Assembly (NCBI RefSeq): GCF_011064845.1
Contig: NZ_CP049015.1
Span: 1,364,001 to 1,428,000, forward strand
DNA: 64,000 nucleotides
Direction: 5' to 3'
DNA from: Citrobacter freundii ATCC 8090 = MTCC 1658 = NBRC 12681
GTDB lineage: Bacteria; Pseudomonadota; Gammaproteobacteria; Enterobacterales; Enterobacteriaceae
Under the pieces are notes generated by a model, which had not been told where the DNA came from, did not search any database, and saw only the letters and a program-made list of their open reading frames with translations. Shown here piece by piece: positions 16,448 to 26,878 of the stretch. A program made the translations under genes and the position numbers. The first letter of the stretch is position 1. Each line of letters begins with the position of its first letter.

Positions 16448-19213
16448 TTACGCGCGGGACGGTTTTTCTGCTTCCAGCCAATGTTCTACCTCATAAAGAC
16501 TTTGTTGGATCTCCTCTCTGAGTGAAAAATCACCCAACGGCTGCTGTTCAAGTGCTGCACACATCGTACTGGCTGAGTGCATTCCCATGCTGGCGCAGCT
16601 GCTTTTGAGCTGATGCGCCAGACGTTTTATCTGCTCGCGCTCATTTAAATCTCGCGCCGTGTCAATTTCATCTAATAAAGGAAGGGTGTGTTGCTTAAAG
16701 AGCGCTAACCATTCGTGCACCTTTTGCCATCCCATGACCTGGATATCCCCAGCCAATTGCTGAAAATCTAACCGTTTGTTGTCATTGTCTGATGCAAGCG
16801 GGAGAGACTCGTTGGCGTGCAGATAATGCGTAATAAGTCGACTGAGTTCATCCCGGGGAACCGGTTTTTGAATAATGCCGAGAAACAGGGTGCTGGTTCT
16901 TTGGTTTAGCGTTTCGTCGATGACGTGTGCGCTAAAGCCGATCAGGTTAAGTGCCGGATAGTCGTGGGCTAACTGCTGCGCCAGCGTGATCCCGTCGATA
17001 TCAGGAAGATCGAAATCAACCAGAGCAGCATTAAAGCTGGCATCTTCCCGCAACAGGCTTAACGCCTCCTCGGCACAGTCGACAGCGGTGACCTGTGCGC
17101 CATTGAGAGTGAGCATTTCTGTGCTGATGCGCTGCGTAAGGGGATTATCCTCGATAAGCAATAAGCGTAAGCCCTGTAACGATATGGAGCGTTGTGCGGG
17201 TTTAATGACGGGCATCGTGGTTGCCCGCAATGGCAGACGCAGCTGAAAACAACTCCCGACGCCGGGTGTGCTGGTAACGCTTAGTTCTCCCTGCATTGCC
17301 TTGGCGAGACTGGCGCTGATGGTGAGTCCGAGCCCGGTTCCTCCGCGTTTACCGCTTACCTGAACGAACGGCTGAAAAATATCGTGCTGACGGGCAGGGT
17401 CAATTCCGCATCCTGTATCCTCAACCTCAACATACCAGTCCTGATCTTCACGCCGACTACGCAGGATAATGTGTCCTCGATCGGTAAAGCGTAGTGCGTT
17501 GTTTAATAAGTTAGTAATGATTTGCCGGATACGGCGCGGATCGCCACGCAGGGAAGCGGGAACGTCATCGGCAAAATCCGCAACCAGCACGACCGGGCGA
17601 CCGCTAACGCGGCTGTTCATGAGTTGAAGCGTACTTTCCAGCAAGGGTTTGGGTTCAAAAGGCTCATCGCCTATCGCCACATTCTTTCCACCGGCTTCGA
17701 TGGCGGAATAGTCGAGGATATCGTTGAGGATGGTCAGTAGAGACTCGCCCGAGTCGGTGATTGCGCGTAGATTTTCCCGATGCTGTGCCAGGGCGGGATT
17801 GTCTGAGAGCAACTGCGCAGTGCCGAGGATACCATACAACGGAGTGCGTATTTCATGACTCATGGCGGCAAGAAACGCCGATTTTGCCTGGTTAGCTTTT
17901 TCAGCTTCTGCACGGGCCTGCCGGTGTTCAGATACCATAGAATGCAGCTCGGCGGTGCGAGCTTTAACCTGTGCGGCCAGATGTTTGCGATGGTTATTGA
18001 GGGCGTGAACGCTACTGCGAAAGGCATCCATCAACCGCCCGATGGTATCCAGCTCGCGAACGCCTGCGGTTTCCGGAAAGGGGGAGTCAATATCCCCCTC
18101 AAGTAGACGCTGCAACGCCTGGGTTTGCTGTGCCAGTGGGCGTGTGACTGAGCGATAAACCACACGCCAAAGTATAAGAATCAGCAAACATAATGACACG
18201 CCACCTAACAGCAGCAGCAAGTGTTGCCCGCGCTGGCTGGCCTGTTTGAGATGCGCCAGTCCGCTTTGATTGCGTTGGCCGATGATTTCCACCAACTGGC
18301 TGACTTCGCTACTGAAACGGGTAAATTGTTCGATATTATTCTGCGATAAGATCTGCAATTGGGTCGTGATGTCATTATCCTGGCGATACAGGGACAGCAG
18401 CTCAATATAACGGCTAATCGTATTGACGGTGTCGGCCACCTGAGTGCGCACCACTGGATCTTCAATACGTATTTGTCGGCGGTGAAGCACTCTGACGGCG
18501 GCATTCAACTGGCTTTCCAGCGCAGCCAGGTTATTCTGCGCCTGGTTATTCCCCAGATTCATCACCATTTGCTGCACGCGTAGCGCGCTCAGGCGCAGCT
18601 CATTCATCTGGTTATAATATTCCAGATCGATATCGATGAGCCTGTCCAACGCGTGTTCAGCCGCTTGCCCCTGATGACTCTCAATTAAATCATAAATGCT
18701 TGCCTGCGTGGCGCCCGCCGAGGTAGCTGCATTGCTGGCCTGGCCGCGCGCCATTTCGGCAACGTCAGCGGTGGCCTCAATAATTTGCTGGCTAAGTTGT
18801 TGCTGTTGAGCGCGTAATTTCAGGCGTTCGCCAACCATCTCCCCCTGATGGCTTAACGACTGGGCGATCTCTTTTTCCTGTTGTTCTATGGCCGAAGTAT
18901 CAAAGCCCTGTTCACGAAGAGTTTTGAGTAATGTGGTTATTTTCAGACTCTGGGCGGTTAGCATTCTCCCCTGAGCCAGCCACATATTTTCATTGTCTGC
19001 GGTGGTCAGATTTTGTGCGGAAAACAGTTCCCAGGCACTGGCCTCGCTGAGCTGGCGCGCCATATCCATGGTTGGAATTAGCGCCTGGGTATTGGCCTGC
19101 TCAACCTGGCTGACAAAACGCAGGTTATACCAGCCTGTCAGCGTACTGATAAGAGTCAGTGCCGCCATCAGCGCAAAGCCTATCCACAGTCGTTTGGTCA
19201 GAGATAAATTCAC
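16448..19213 (-). CDS. torS: TMAO sensor hybrid histidine kinase TorS
   Basis: Inner membrane sensor kinase that detects TMAO through TorT and phosphorelays to TorR. A GTG at 19213 is chosen as the start because it begins [10 protein letters not shown], the family N-terminus, giving 921 residues. Order: transmembrane segment (about 10-28), periplasmic helical sensor, second transmembrane segment near 335-355, HAMP, HisKA with [14 protein letters not shown], an ATPase domain with DTGCGIDP and [10 protein letters not shown], a receiver with [12 protein letters not shown], and an HPt domain with [14 protein letters not shown]. All phosphorelay residues are present. Divergent from torT across 82 bp. 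Confidence 0.96.
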   Translation of the reverse strand: MNLSLTKRLWIGFALMAALTLISTLTGWYNLRFVSQVEQANTQALIPTMDMARQLSEASAWELFSAQNLTTADNENMWLAQGRMLTAQSLKITTLLKTLREQGFDTSAIEQQEKEIAQSLSHQGEMVGERLKLRAQQQQLSQQIIEATADVAEMARGQASNAATSAGATQASIYDLIESHQGQAAEHALDRLIDIDLEYYNQMNELRLSALRVQQMVMNLGNNQAQNNLAALESQLNAAVRVLHRRQIRIEDPVVRTQVADTVNTISRYIELLSLYRQDNDITTQLQILSQNNIEQFTRFSSEVSQLVEIIGQRNQSGLAHLKQASQRGQHLLLLLGGVSLCLLILILWRVVYRSVTRPLAQQTQALQRLLEGDIDSPFPETAGVRELDTIGRLMDAFRSSVHALNNHRKHLAAQVKARTAELHSMVSEHRQARAEAEKANQAKSAFLAAMSHEIRTPLYGILGTAQLLSDNPALAQHRENLRAITDSGESLLTILNDILDYSAIEAGGKNVAIGDEPFEPKPLLESTLQLMNSRVSGRPVVLVADFADDVPASLRGDPRRIRQIITNLLNNALRFTDRGHIILRSRREDQDWYVEVEDTGCGIDPARQHDIFQPFVQVSGKRGGTGLGLTISASLAKAMQGELSVTSTPGVGSCFQLRLPLRATTMPVIKPAQRSISLQGLRLLLIEDNPLTQRISTEMLTLNGAQVTAVDCAEEALSLLREDASFNAALVDFDLPDIDGITLAQQLAHDYPALNLIGFSAHVIDETLNQRTSTLFLGIIQKPVPRDELSRLITHYLHANESLPLASDNDNKRLDFQQLAGDIQVMGWQKVHEWLALFKQHTLPLLDEIDTARDLNEREQIKRLAHQLKSSCASMGMHSASTMCAALEQQPLGDFSLREEIQQSLYEVEHWLEAEKPSRA

Positions 19214-19295
19214 TGTCTGGTCGCCACAGATTAAAAAGGTTGAGTCCAAAAGAGGAAAGCAACTAGGATAAAGCCTTATCAATGTTGAGGCTATC

Positions 19296-20327
19296 ATGCG
19301 CGTATTGGTTTTCCTGCTTATCACACTTTTTCCCGGCTTAAGTCACGCGGCCGGGTCTGCACTGCTGCGCTGGCAGGATACCCGGCAGTCAGTCTCGGTG
19401 CCGCTGACGGACGTTACTGCAAGCAAAGTCTGGAAACTGTGCGCGTTGTATCCCAGCCTGAAGGATTCTTACTGGCTTTCAGTGAATTACGGCATGCTTG
19501 AGGCGGCAAAAAAATATGGAGTAAGCCTGAAGGTGTTTGAGGCGGGAGGGTATCGTCAGTTCACCACGCAAAAAACACAAATCGCTCAGTGCCAGCAATG
19601 GGGCGCGGATGCCATTTTATTGGGCAGCAGCACAACGACTTTTCCGGATTTGCAGGCGCAGGTTGGTACGTTGCCGGTCATTGAGGTAGTGAATGCGATA
19701 CACGATCCGACGGTGAAAGCACGGGTCGGAGTTCCATGGTTCCAGATGGGTTACCAGCCAGGCCACTATCTGGTTAAGTGGAGCGCGGGAAAACCGTTAA
19801 AGGTCTTATTATTGCCCGGACCTGATGACGCCGGAGGCAGCCGCGAAATGGTGGCAGGATTCCGTCAGGCGATTGCCGGTAGTCAGGTGCACATCGTGGA
19901 TGTGGCGTTGGGGGATAATGATATTGAAGTTCAGCGCAACCTGTTACAAGAGATGCTTGAACGTCACCCGGATGTCGATGTGGTTGCCGGTACAGCAATT
20001 GCTGCGGAGGCAGCGATGGGAGAGAAGCGGAATCAGGGGACGCCGCTAACCGTTGTCTCTTTTTACCTGTCGCATCAGGTTTATCGCGGACTTAAACGCG
20101 AAAGAATCATTATGGCTGCCAGCGATCAAATGGTCTGGCAAGGTGAACTGGCGATTCAACAGGCTATCAGAGTATTACAAGGGCAACCGGTGCGGGAAAA
20201 TATCAGTCCGCCGATCCTGGTGCTCACCCCGAAAAATGCCGACAGCCAGCATGTTCAGCGCTCACTTTCTCCTGGCGGGTTCCGTCCGGTTTATCTGTAT
20301 CAGTACACGTCGGCTGCTAAAAAATAA
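19296..20327 (+). CDS. torT: Periplasmic TMAO-binding protein TorT
   Basis: Periplasmic binding-protein-fold partner of TorS that presents TMAO to the sensor. 343 residues with a cleavable signal peptide ([18 protein letters not shown]). The mature chain has the two-lobe binding protein pattern with [16 protein letters not shown] near the N-terminus, [12 protein letters not shown] in the first lobe and [15 protein letters not shown] near the hinge. Its 3' end overlaps that of torR by 28 nt in convergent orientation. Confidence 0.95.
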   Translation: MRVLVFLLITLFPGLSHAAGSALLRWQDTRQSVSVPLTDVTASKVWKLCALYPSLKDSYWLSVNYGMLEAAKKYGVSLKVFEAGGYRQFTTQKTQIAQCQQWGADAILLGSSTTTFPDLQAQVGTLPVIEVVNAIHDPTVKARVGVPWFQMGYQPGHYLVKWSAGKPLKVLLLPGPDDAGGSREMVAGFRQAIAGSQVHIVDVALGDNDIEVQRNLLQEMLERHPDVDVVAGTAIAAEAAMGEKRNQGTPLTVVSFYLSHQVYRGLKRERIIMAASDQMVWQGELAIQQAIRVLQGQPVRENISPPILVLTPKNADSQHVQRSLSPGGFRPVYLYQYTSAAKK

Positions 20328-20992
20328 CCTTCGCCGTGCTGCGTCACCAGTAAATCAGCCCGTAGCTTATGGCGCAAACGGCGGATCAATACATCCACGG
20401 TGCGTAAGTCTGGATTGTCTACCCGTCGTGCCGAAAGCATACGCAGTAAACGTTCGCGGCTGAGAATTTCCCCCGGATTGGTGACAAAGGCGACCAGCAT
20501 TTCATACTCGGCGCGGGTGAGTTTGATCGTCTCATCGCCCAACTCCAGGGTATGCCGGGAGACATTCAGACAGTATCCGGCAAACTGATAGCAGTTATCT
20601 TTGGTCTCCGGCTGTGCCTGGCGGGCAAGATCGATACGCCAGAGCAAATTTTTAACCCGAACCACCAGTTCACGTAGCTCCAGCGGCTTAGTGACATAAT
20701 CATCAGCGCCCATTTCCAGGCCAACGATCCGGTCAATTTGATCGCTACGACCCGTCACCAGAATGATCCCTACCGTTGAGCGTTCGCGCAGGGCACGGGT
20801 CAGCATTAAGCCATTTTCGTCCGGGAGATTGATATCCAACAGAATAAGATCGACAGGATGTTGTGACATGATTTCACGTAGGCCTGTAGCGCTGGCGGTG
20901 ACCGAGACGTGGTAACCCTCCTGTTCAAAGTATGCCTGTAACCTCGCCTGGGTGACGGGTTCATCTTCAACAATTACAATGTGATGCGACAT
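20300..20992 (-). CDS. torR: TMAO response regulator TorR
   Basis: OmpR-family regulator that activates torCAD and represses its own gene. The start at 20992 (MSHHIVIVEDEPVTQ) gives 230 residues as in E. coli; a longer in-frame extension to 21049 would run across the tor boxes. The receiver has LILLDINLPDENG (phosphoacceptor) and YVTKPLELREL; the winged helix has LTRAEYEMLVAFV and RTVDVLIRRLRHKL. It is transcribed away from torC and shares its control region. Confidence 0.96.
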   Translation of the reverse strand: MSHHIVIVEDEPVTQARLQAYFEQEGYHVSVTASATGLREIMSQHPVDLILLDINLPDENGLMLTRALRERSTVGIILVTGRSDQIDRIVGLEMGADDYVTKPLELRELVVRVKNLLWRIDLARQAQPETKDNCYQFAGYCLNVSRHTLELGDETIKLTRAEYEMLVAFVTNPGEILSRERLLRMLSARRVDNPDLRTVDVLIRRLRHKLRADLLVTQHGEGYFLAADVY

Positions 20993-21010
20993 CCTGATGG
21001 CGTGCTCTTT

Positions 21011-21073
21011 CTGTTCATATCTGTTCACATTGTGCCGTAAGTCATTCATCCTGACCAGTGTTGCTGTTCACAT
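21011..21073 (+). promoter_or_regulatory. Four tor boxes (TorR sites) in the torR-torC region
   Basis: Decamers: CTGTTCATAT (21011-21020), CTGTTCACAT (21021-21030), TCATTCATCC (21042-21051) and CTGTTCACAT (21064-21073). The first two are direct and adjacent, and the last lies near the presumed -35 of torC, with TAAGAT (21082-21087) as a candidate -10. Layout matches the E. coli torCAD promoter, where TorR binding activates torCAD and represses torR. Confidence 0.9.
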
Positions 21074-21123
21074 TTGAGAAATAAGATCCTCTGTAACTAA
21101 ACCATAAAATTACAGGGGCTATT

Positions 21124-22302
21124 ATGCGGAAACTATGGAGGGCGCTGCTCAGACCGAGCGCACGTTGGTCAGTGTTGGCGCTGGTCGTTATCGGGATTGT
21201 GGTCGGTATTGCGCTGATCGTCTTGCCGCACGTTGGTATTAAATTAACCAGTTCTACCGAGTTTTGCGTGAGCTGCCACAGTATGCAGCCGGTTTACGAA
21301 GAATATAAACAGTCTGCGCATTTTCAGAATGCCTCCGGGGTACGCGCAGAATGTCATGACTGCCACATTCCATCCGATATTCCAGGCATGGTGAAACGTA
21401 AGCTGGAGGCCAGCAACGATATTTACCAAACCTTTGTTGCCCACTCTATTGATACTCCAGAGAAATTCGAAGCCAAACGCGCTGAGCTGGCGGAGCGCGA
21501 ATGGACGCGAATGAAGGAGAACAACTCCGCGACCTGTCGTTCTTGTCATGACTATGATGCGATGGACCACGCTAAACAGCATCCTGAAGCTGCGCGCCAG
21601 ATGAAGATTGCGGCCAAGGACAACCAATCCTGTATCGACTGCCATAAAGGAATCGCCCACCAGCTTCCCGATATGAGTAGCGGTTTCCGTAAGCAGTTTG
21701 ACCAGTTACGCGCCAATGCAAACGACGATGGCGAGACGCTCTACTCTCTGGACATCAAACCTATTTATGCCGCCAAAGGTGATAAAGAACCTGCAGGCTC
21801 ACTGCTGCCCGCTTCTGAAGTGAAAGTGTTAAAGCGTGACGGTGACTGGCTGCAAATTGAAATTGTGGGCTGGACCGAGAGTAATGGGCGTCAGCGCGTG
21901 TTGGCGCAACTGCCGGGCAAGCGCATTTTTGTGGCTTCCATTCGTGGCGACATCCAGCAGCACGTGAAGACGCTGGAGCAAACCACCGTTGCGGAAACGA
22001 ATACACCATGGAGTAAATTGCAGGCCACCGCCTGGATGCAGAAGGGCGATATGGTCAACGACATCAAACCTATCTGGGCTTATGCCGACTCGCTCTATAA
22101 CGGAACCTGTAACCAATGCCACGGCGCGCCAGAGAAAGAACACTTTGATGCTAACGGTTGGATTGGCACGTTGAACGGCATGATTGGCTTTACCAGTCTA
22201 GATAAACGTGAAGAACGTACCTTACTGAAATATTTGCAGATGAATGCCTCTGACACTACGGATAAGCCGCATGGCGATAAGGGAGAAAGCAATGAAAAAT
22301 AA
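21124..22302 (+). CDS. torC: Pentahaem c-type cytochrome TorC
   Basis: Membrane-anchored cytochrome that passes electrons from menaquinol to TorA in the periplasm. 392 residues with a single N-terminal transmembrane anchor (about 15-38). Five haem motifs are visible: CVSCH, CHDCH, CRSCH, CIDCH in the NapC/NirT-type N-terminal domain, and CNQCH in the C-terminal domain near residue 331. Preceded by AGGGG and controlled by the tor boxes upstream. torA begins inside its last 11 nt. Confidence 0.97.
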   Translation: MRKLWRALLRPSARWSVLALVVIGIVVGIALIVLPHVGIKLTSSTEFCVSCHSMQPVYEEYKQSAHFQNASGVRAECHDCHIPSDIPGMVKRKLEASNDIYQTFVAHSIDTPEKFEAKRAELAEREWTRMKENNSATCRSCHDYDAMDHAKQHPEAARQMKIAAKDNQSCIDCHKGIAHQLPDMSSGFRKQFDQLRANANDDGETLYSLDIKPIYAAKGDKEPAGSLLPASEVKVLKRDGDWLQIEIVGWTESNGRQRVLAQLPGKRIFVASIRGDIQQHVKTLEQTTVAETNTPWSKLQATAWMQKGDMVNDIKPIWAYADSLYNGTCNQCHGAPEKEHFDANGWIGTLNGMIGFTSLDKREERTLLKYLQMNASDTTDKPHGDKGESNEK

Positions 22303-24832
22303 CGATCTCTTTCAGGCATCTCGCCGACGTTTTCTAATGCAGTTGGGGGGCTTGACCGTAGCTGGTATGTTAGGGCCTTCGCTGCTCACGCCGCGTAGCG
22401 CCAACGCCGCAGAAGTCCAGGGCACTGGCGTCAAAGAGGGGATTCTGACCGGTTCTCACTGGGGGGCTATCCGTGCCACCGTGGTTGATGGTTGTTTTAT
22501 TGAGGCCAAACCGTTTGAGCATGATAAATACCCGTCAAAAATGATCGCCGGACTCCCGGATCACGTACACGGTGGGGCGCGTATTCGCTATCCGATGGTC
22601 CGCGTGGACTGGTTGCGTAAGCGCCATCAGAGCGATACCACTCAGCGCGGAGATAACCGTTTTGTACGCGTTTCGTGGGATGAAGCGCTGGACTTCTTCT
22701 ACCAGGAGCTGGAACGCATTCAGAAGACCTATGGTCCGAGCGCGCTGCTGACTGCCAGCGGCTGGCAATCGACCGGGATGTTCCACAATGCTTCCGGGAT
22801 GCTGGCACGTGCCATTGCGCTGCATGGCAACAGCGTGAGTACCGGGGGAGACTATTCCACCGGCGCCGCTCAGGTCATTCTGCCGCGCGTGGTAGGGTCA
22901 ATGGAGGTATATGAACAGCAGACCTCCTGGCCGCTGGTACTAGAAAACAGCAAAACCATTGTGCTGTGGGGTTCCGACCTGATTAAAAACCAGCAGGCGA
23001 ACTGGTGGTGTCCGGATCATGATGTCTACGAATACTACGAGCAACTGAAGGATAAAGTGGCGCGGGGTGAGATTTCGGTCATCAGCGTTGACCCGGTCGT
23101 CACCTCAACGCATGACTATCTGGGCCGCGACAAGGTTAAGCACATCGCCGTGAACCCGCAGGCTGATGTGCCGCTACAGCTGGCGTTGGCACACACGTTG
23201 TATACCGAGAAGCTCTACGATAAGCATTTCCTCGATAACTACTGCGTTGGGTTTGAGCAATTTCTGCCTTATCTGCTGGGCGAAAGTGACGGACAGCCTA
23301 AAGATGCCCAGTGGGCGGAAAAAATCTGCGGAATTGATGCAGATACGATTCGTGAACTGGCGCGGCAGATGGCGGGCGGCAGAACGCAAATTATTGCCGG
23401 CTGGTGCGTCCAGCGTATGCAGCATGGGGAACAGTGGGCGTGGATGATCGTGGTGCTGGCCTCGATGCTCGGTCAAATCGGTTTACCCGGCGGCGGCTTT
23501 GGCTTTGGCTGGCATTACAACGGTGCGGGCACCCCGGGGCGTAAAGGGATTATCCTGAGCGGTTTTTCTGGCTCCACCACCGTACCTCCTGTGCATGACA
23601 GCACCGATTATAAGGGCTACAGCAGTACTATTCCGATCGCGCGTTTTATCGATGCGATTCTGGAGCCGGGCAAAAACATTAACTGGAACGGCAAAACCGT
23701 TAAGTTACCGCCGTTGAAGATGTGTGTTTTTGCCGGGACCAACCCTTTCCATCGTCACCAGCAGATTAATCGCATTATTGAGGGATGGCGTAAGCTGGAA
23801 ACCGTCATCGCCATCGATAATCAGTGGACGTCGACCTGTCGATTCGCCGACATCGTATTGCCGGCGACGACCCAGTTTGAACGTAACGATCTTGACCAAT
23901 ATGGCAACCACTCCAACCGCGGAATTATCGCCATGAAGCAGTTGGTGCAGCCGCAGTTTGAAGCGCGTAATGATTTCGATATTTTCCGCGATCTTTGCCG
24001 CCGCTTTAACCGTGAAGAAGCGTTCACTGAAGGGCTGGATGAGATGGGATGGTTGAAGCGCATCTGGCAGGAAGGAAGCCAGCAAGGGAAGGGACGCGGT
24101 GTTCATCTTCCGGCCTTCGACGTTTTCTGGAATCAGCAAGAGTACGTTGAATTCGAACATCCGCAGATGTTTGTTCGTCATCAGGCCTTCCGCGAAGATC
24201 CCGACCTTGAACCGTTGGGGACGCCAAGCGGTTTGATCGAGATATATTCGAAAACCATTGCCGATATGCAATATGACGATTGCCAGGGGCATCCGATGTG
24301 GTTCGAGAAAATCGAACGTTCACACGGTGGGCCAGGGTCGCAACGTTGGCCGCTGCATCTGCAATCCGTCCACCCGGATTTCCGTCTGCATTCACAGCTC
24401 TGCGAGTCCGAAGCGTTGCGTAAGCATTACGCGGTAGGTGGCAAAGAGCCGGTGTTTATTAACCCACAGGATGCCAACGCCAGGGGCATTCGCAACGGCG
24501 ATATAGTTCGTGTATTTAACGCGCGTGGACAAGTGCTGGCCGGGGCGGTTGTCTCCGATCTCTACTCGCCGGGCGTGGCGCGCATCCATGAAGGTGCCTG
24601 GTACGACCCTGATAACGGTGGAGAAACCGGAGCGCTGTGTAAATACGGCAATCCGAACGTGTTAACGATAGATATCGGCACGTCTCAGCTGGCGCAGGCA
24701 ACCAGCGCCCATACTACGCTGGTGGAAATTGAGAAGTATACCGGCAAGGTGGATAACGTGACGGCATTCAGTGGCCCGATAAAAATGGTGGCGCAGTGTG
24801 AATATGTCCCGGCTGAGCAGGTGAAGTCATGA
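22292..24832 (+). CDS. torA: Periplasmic TMAO reductase TorA
   Basis: Molybdopterin (bis-MGD) enzyme reducing trimethylamine N-oxide to trimethylamine in the periplasm. The ATG at 22292 begins [20 protein letters not shown], a twin-arginine signal peptide (SRRRFLM) with a c-region ending near ANAAEV. 846 residues, close to the E. coli length. Family motifs: [29 protein letters not shown] (serine ligand region of the DMSO reductase family) and [16 protein letters not shown]. Translation is coupled to torC by overlap, and torD follows with an ATGA overlap. Confidence 0.97.
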   Translation: MKNNDLFQASRRRFLMQLGGLTVAGMLGPSLLTPRSANAAEVQGTGVKEGILTGSHWGAIRATVVDGCFIEAKPFEHDKYPSKMIAGLPDHVHGGARIRYPMVRVDWLRKRHQSDTTQRGDNRFVRVSWDEALDFFYQELERIQKTYGPSALLTASGWQSTGMFHNASGMLARAIALHGNSVSTGGDYSTGAAQVILPRVVGSMEVYEQQTSWPLVLENSKTIVLWGSDLIKNQQANWWCPDHDVYEYYEQLKDKVARGEISVISVDPVVTSTHDYLGRDKVKHIAVNPQADVPLQLALAHTLYTEKLYDKHFLDNYCVGFEQFLPYLLGESDGQPKDAQWAEKICGIDADTIRELARQMAGGRTQIIAGWCVQRMQHGEQWAWMIVVLASMLGQIGLPGGGFGFGWHYNGAGTPGRKGIILSGFSGSTTVPPVHDSTDYKGYSSTIPIARFIDAILEPGKNINWNGKTVKLPPLKMCVFAGTNPFHRHQQINRIIEGWRKLETVIAIDNQWTSTCRFADIVLPATTQFERNDLDQYGNHSNRGIIAMKQLVQPQFEARNDFDIFRDLCRRFNREEAFTEGLDEMGWLKRIWQEGSQQGKGRGVHLPAFDVFWNQQEYVEFEHPQMFVRHQAFREDPDLEPLGTPSGLIEIYSKTIADMQYDDCQGHPMWFEKIERSHGGPGSQRWPLHLQSVHPDFRLHSQLCESEALRKHYAVGGKEPVFINPQDANARGIRNGDIVRVFNARGQVLAGAVVSDLYSPGVARIHEGAWYDPDNGGETGALCKYGNPNVLTIDIGTSQLAQATSAHTTLVEIEKYTGKVDNVTAFSGPIKMVAQCEYVPAEQVKS

Positions 24833-25443
24833 TGAAAGACACCTCCCTGACAAAAGAACAAATGGCCTGCGTGTACGCCTGGCTGGCGCAGTTATTTTCC
24901 CGGGAGCGTGACGATGAAAGCCTGGGGCTTTTGCAGTCCAGCGAAATGGCTGAGTGGTTCGCGGTGCTCAAAGGCGAGCCGCTGCTTGAGGCGCAGGTCC
25001 TTCTGCTGGAGGCGAAAATTGCCGCGCTCAAGGTGCGGGAAGACGCTACCCTGGAACTGGCGGCTGATTTTTGCAGCCTGTTCCTGATGTCGGATAAACA
25101 TGCGGCGTTCCCCTATGCATCGGCTCATCTTGAAGGAGGGCCAAACTATGGGGTCATTAAACAACTATTATCTGATGCGGGCATGCAGGTAAGCGATACG
25201 TTTAGCGAGTCAGCCGATCATCTGGCAATTTTTATCGAACTGCTGAGCCATCTGCATTTTTCCCTGGCAGAGGCAGGACCGCGTCATCAGCAGGTTGATG
25301 CGTTGCGCAGAGAAACGCTGGCAGGGCTGTTACGCTGGTTGCCGGAGTTCACCACTAAATGCTGTCGGTATGATGACTTTGGTTTTTACGGCGCGCTAAG
25401 TCAGCTGTTGCTGGCTTTGGTCAGACTGGATAATCAGCGCTGA
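24829..25443 (+). CDS. torD: TorA-specific chaperone TorD
   Basis: Cytoplasmic chaperone that binds the TorA signal peptide and apo-enzyme, aiding cofactor insertion before Tat export. About 204 residues from the ATG at 24829 (a second ATG immediately follows). Conserved features: [15 protein letters not shown] near the N-terminus, [11 protein letters not shown], and [20 protein letters not shown], the TorD/DmsD helical core. Start overlaps the torA stop (ATGA). The neighbouring torYZ pair has no torD of its own. Confidence 0.96.
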   Translation: MMKDTSLTKEQMACVYAWLAQLFSRERDDESLGLLQSSEMAEWFAVLKGEPLLEAQVLLLEAKIAALKVREDATLELAADFCSLFLMSDKHAAFPYASAHLEGGPNYGVIKQLLSDAGMQVSDTFSESADHLAIFIELLSHLHFSLAEAGPRHQQVDALRRETLAGLLRWLPEFTTKCCRYDDFGFYGALSQLLLALVRLDNQR

Positions 25444-25921
25444 GAGCAGCACATCCGGTGGTAATGAATCTGTTGCCTCCGTCGTATTGCTACGTTCACC
25501 TTATGTTTTTCACTTCTCTGAAACGATACTGTCTGTGAACGTGTTAAGGGTACTATCGCCGTACCCTTAACAATCCCGGCTCCCGGCGGGAAAATTGTTG
25601 CTGCGCAATACTCTCCGCTTATTCCTTCAGGCTACCGGGCCGGGCGCGAGGCAACATCCCTGTAAAACGCGCCCTGAACCCGCATCCCTGCGGGGTCTCC
25701 CGGCCTTACGGAAACACGTCGGCAATTTTCAGCCGGACCAGTCCACACTTGACCTCCTGCGCTTTGATTTGAAAATCGCTGAACAGCAAAACAGATTTAA
25801 CTGGAAATTAGGGCGTTGAAGCGATGACCTCGCTATGGTTGTTCCACTCCCAGTTATTTCCATGGTCTTTCATCTTCGTGAACTGAATGGCATTAGCACA
25901 TTCGCTCCCGTTTTAACCCTA
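25444..25921. other. torD-uspF intergenic region rich in hairpins
   Basis: 478 bp with no supported protein gene. It contains a perfect 11-bp inverted repeat (GTTAAGGGTAC, 25543-25553, with GTACCCTTAAC, 25561-25571), then AACAAT...ATTGTT around CCCG/CGGG (about 25570-25599). Further right are GGCCGGG...CCCGGCC and CCCGCA-TCCC-TGCGGG (about 25638-25705), and a CGGC/GCCG hairpin near 25711-25732. The density of palindromes suggests a repeat family or structured RNA. A 74-codon frame at 25595-25819 is not credible. Confidence 0.5.
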
Positions 25922-26350
25922 TCACCGTACAACCAGCACCGGACATTTCGCGTGGCGTACCACGGCTGCTGCCGTTGAACCCAGCAGATAAGTGCTAAAA
26001 CCGGGTTTATGTGAGGCGATGACAATAAGCTCGGCGTCTACTGATTCCGCCAGTTTGAGGATCTGATCCTTTGGCGGGCCGTAAACGACATGAGTTTGAC
26101 TCCTGCCTGCAGGAATATTGAACTGCTTAATAATCTCTTCGAGTTTTTCGCTGGCCTTGGCCTGCAGACCACTTCTGTCCGGGAATTCGGTAGAGTAGGC
26201 CAGCCCCAGCGAGGCATAGAACGGAACGGTAGGAATAACGGCTAAAAAGTGAACCTTCGCGGTTTTGGCATGCGCCTGAACCTGTGGAACTACATGGCGA
26301 GTCAAATCGGTTTCAGAGATATCAATGGGCACCAGAATTGAGCGATACAT
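25922..26350 (-). CDS. Universal stress protein, UspF-like
   Basis: A 142-residue cytoplasmic UspA-fold protein starting [20 protein letters not shown] at 26350, preceded by the strong AGGAGG ribosome-binding site. The ATP-binding signature of the UspF/UspG branch is present at the C-terminus: [15 protein letters not shown] followed by [15 protein letters not shown]. It resembles E. coli UspF (YnaF) closely but lies between torD and torY on the opposite strand, not at the K-12 uspF location, so it may be a second paralogue. Role in stress survival or adhesion is inferred from the family. Confidence 0.85.
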   Translation of the reverse strand: MYRSILVPIDISETDLTRHVVPQVQAHAKTAKVHFLAVIPTVPFYASLGLAYSTEFPDRSGLQAKASEKLEEIIKQFNIPAGRSQTHVVYGPPKDQILKLAESVDAELIVIASHKPGFSTYLLGSTAAAVVRHAKCPVLVVR

Positions 26351-26660
26351 ATTCACTACCTCCTGTTTGTTTACCTCTACTCTGAGTGTAGCGAAAGTTG
26401 TCTTTGTATAATAAGTGACCAGATCAAGGTTACGTGCATAAATGTGCGTCAATGAAATGTGTGTGTCGCATGTCTGGCCGTATATGTATATGTGAGCAAA
26501 ATTGTAAGACAGATATCTTCATTAATACGTGTAATCAAAAAACAGAAAAGGGTTCTTTTTTATGTGTTTTCATTATATATTTAATTATATAACGTTTGTC
26601 ACCAAAGGATTAATTTCAACAGTTTTTAATCGTTATCAAACTTTTATTCTGATGTTTGTG

Positions 26661-26712
26661 TGATTAATAGTTAATCAAACTTTATGTTTGGTTTAAAATT
26701 CTAATTTTAAAC
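26661..26712. repeat. Two perfect AT-rich palindromes upstream of torYZ
   Basis: TGATTAA-TAG-TTAATCA at 26661-26677 and GTTTAAAAT-TCTA-ATTTTAAAC at 26691-26712. Direct copies of ATCAAACTTT flank the first (ends near 26645 and 26683). They could be operators for an unknown regulator. Confidence 0.5.
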
Positions 26713-26798
26713 GAAATTTGATATTTACATTTCGTTCTCATTAATTATGCGAGCCCCTTCAAACTTACCTATTGGCTGATTCTTATTTCTCTCTTCGC

Positions 26799-26812
26799 TT
26801 GATGAATATCAA
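26799..26812 (+). promoter_or_regulatory. FNR box upstream of torYZ
   Basis: TTGATGAATATCAA is a perfect match to the FNR consensus TTGATNNNNATCAA. A -10-like AT stretch (26828-26838) lies at the distance expected for a class II FNR-activated promoter, with torY starting 67 nt after the box. Confidence 0.85.
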
Positions 26813-26878
26813 TAAGTAGCTGCTTTAGTATATTTATTGTCTACCTCTAAAAGGGTATTCGTCTGATGGAAATATAAG

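Larger units (their letters stand above)
26351..26878. other. AT-rich divergent region between uspF-like gene and torY
   Basis: 528 bp, very AT-rich between about 26510 and 26840, no gene seen. It holds two perfect palindromes (26661-26677 and 26691-26712) and an FNR box (26799-26812). It should contain the promoters of both divergent transcripts and is a likely H-NS target by composition. Confidence 0.6.

Noticed and set aside
22244..22291. Upstream in-frame start for torA
   Set aside because: It would place 16 residues ahead of the twin-arginine signal peptide and lie deep within torC; the ATG at 22292 fits the family.
25595..25819. 74-codon frame in the torD-uspF gap
   Set aside because: It runs through a cluster of strong palindromes, has no ribosome-binding site and no protein-like pattern.
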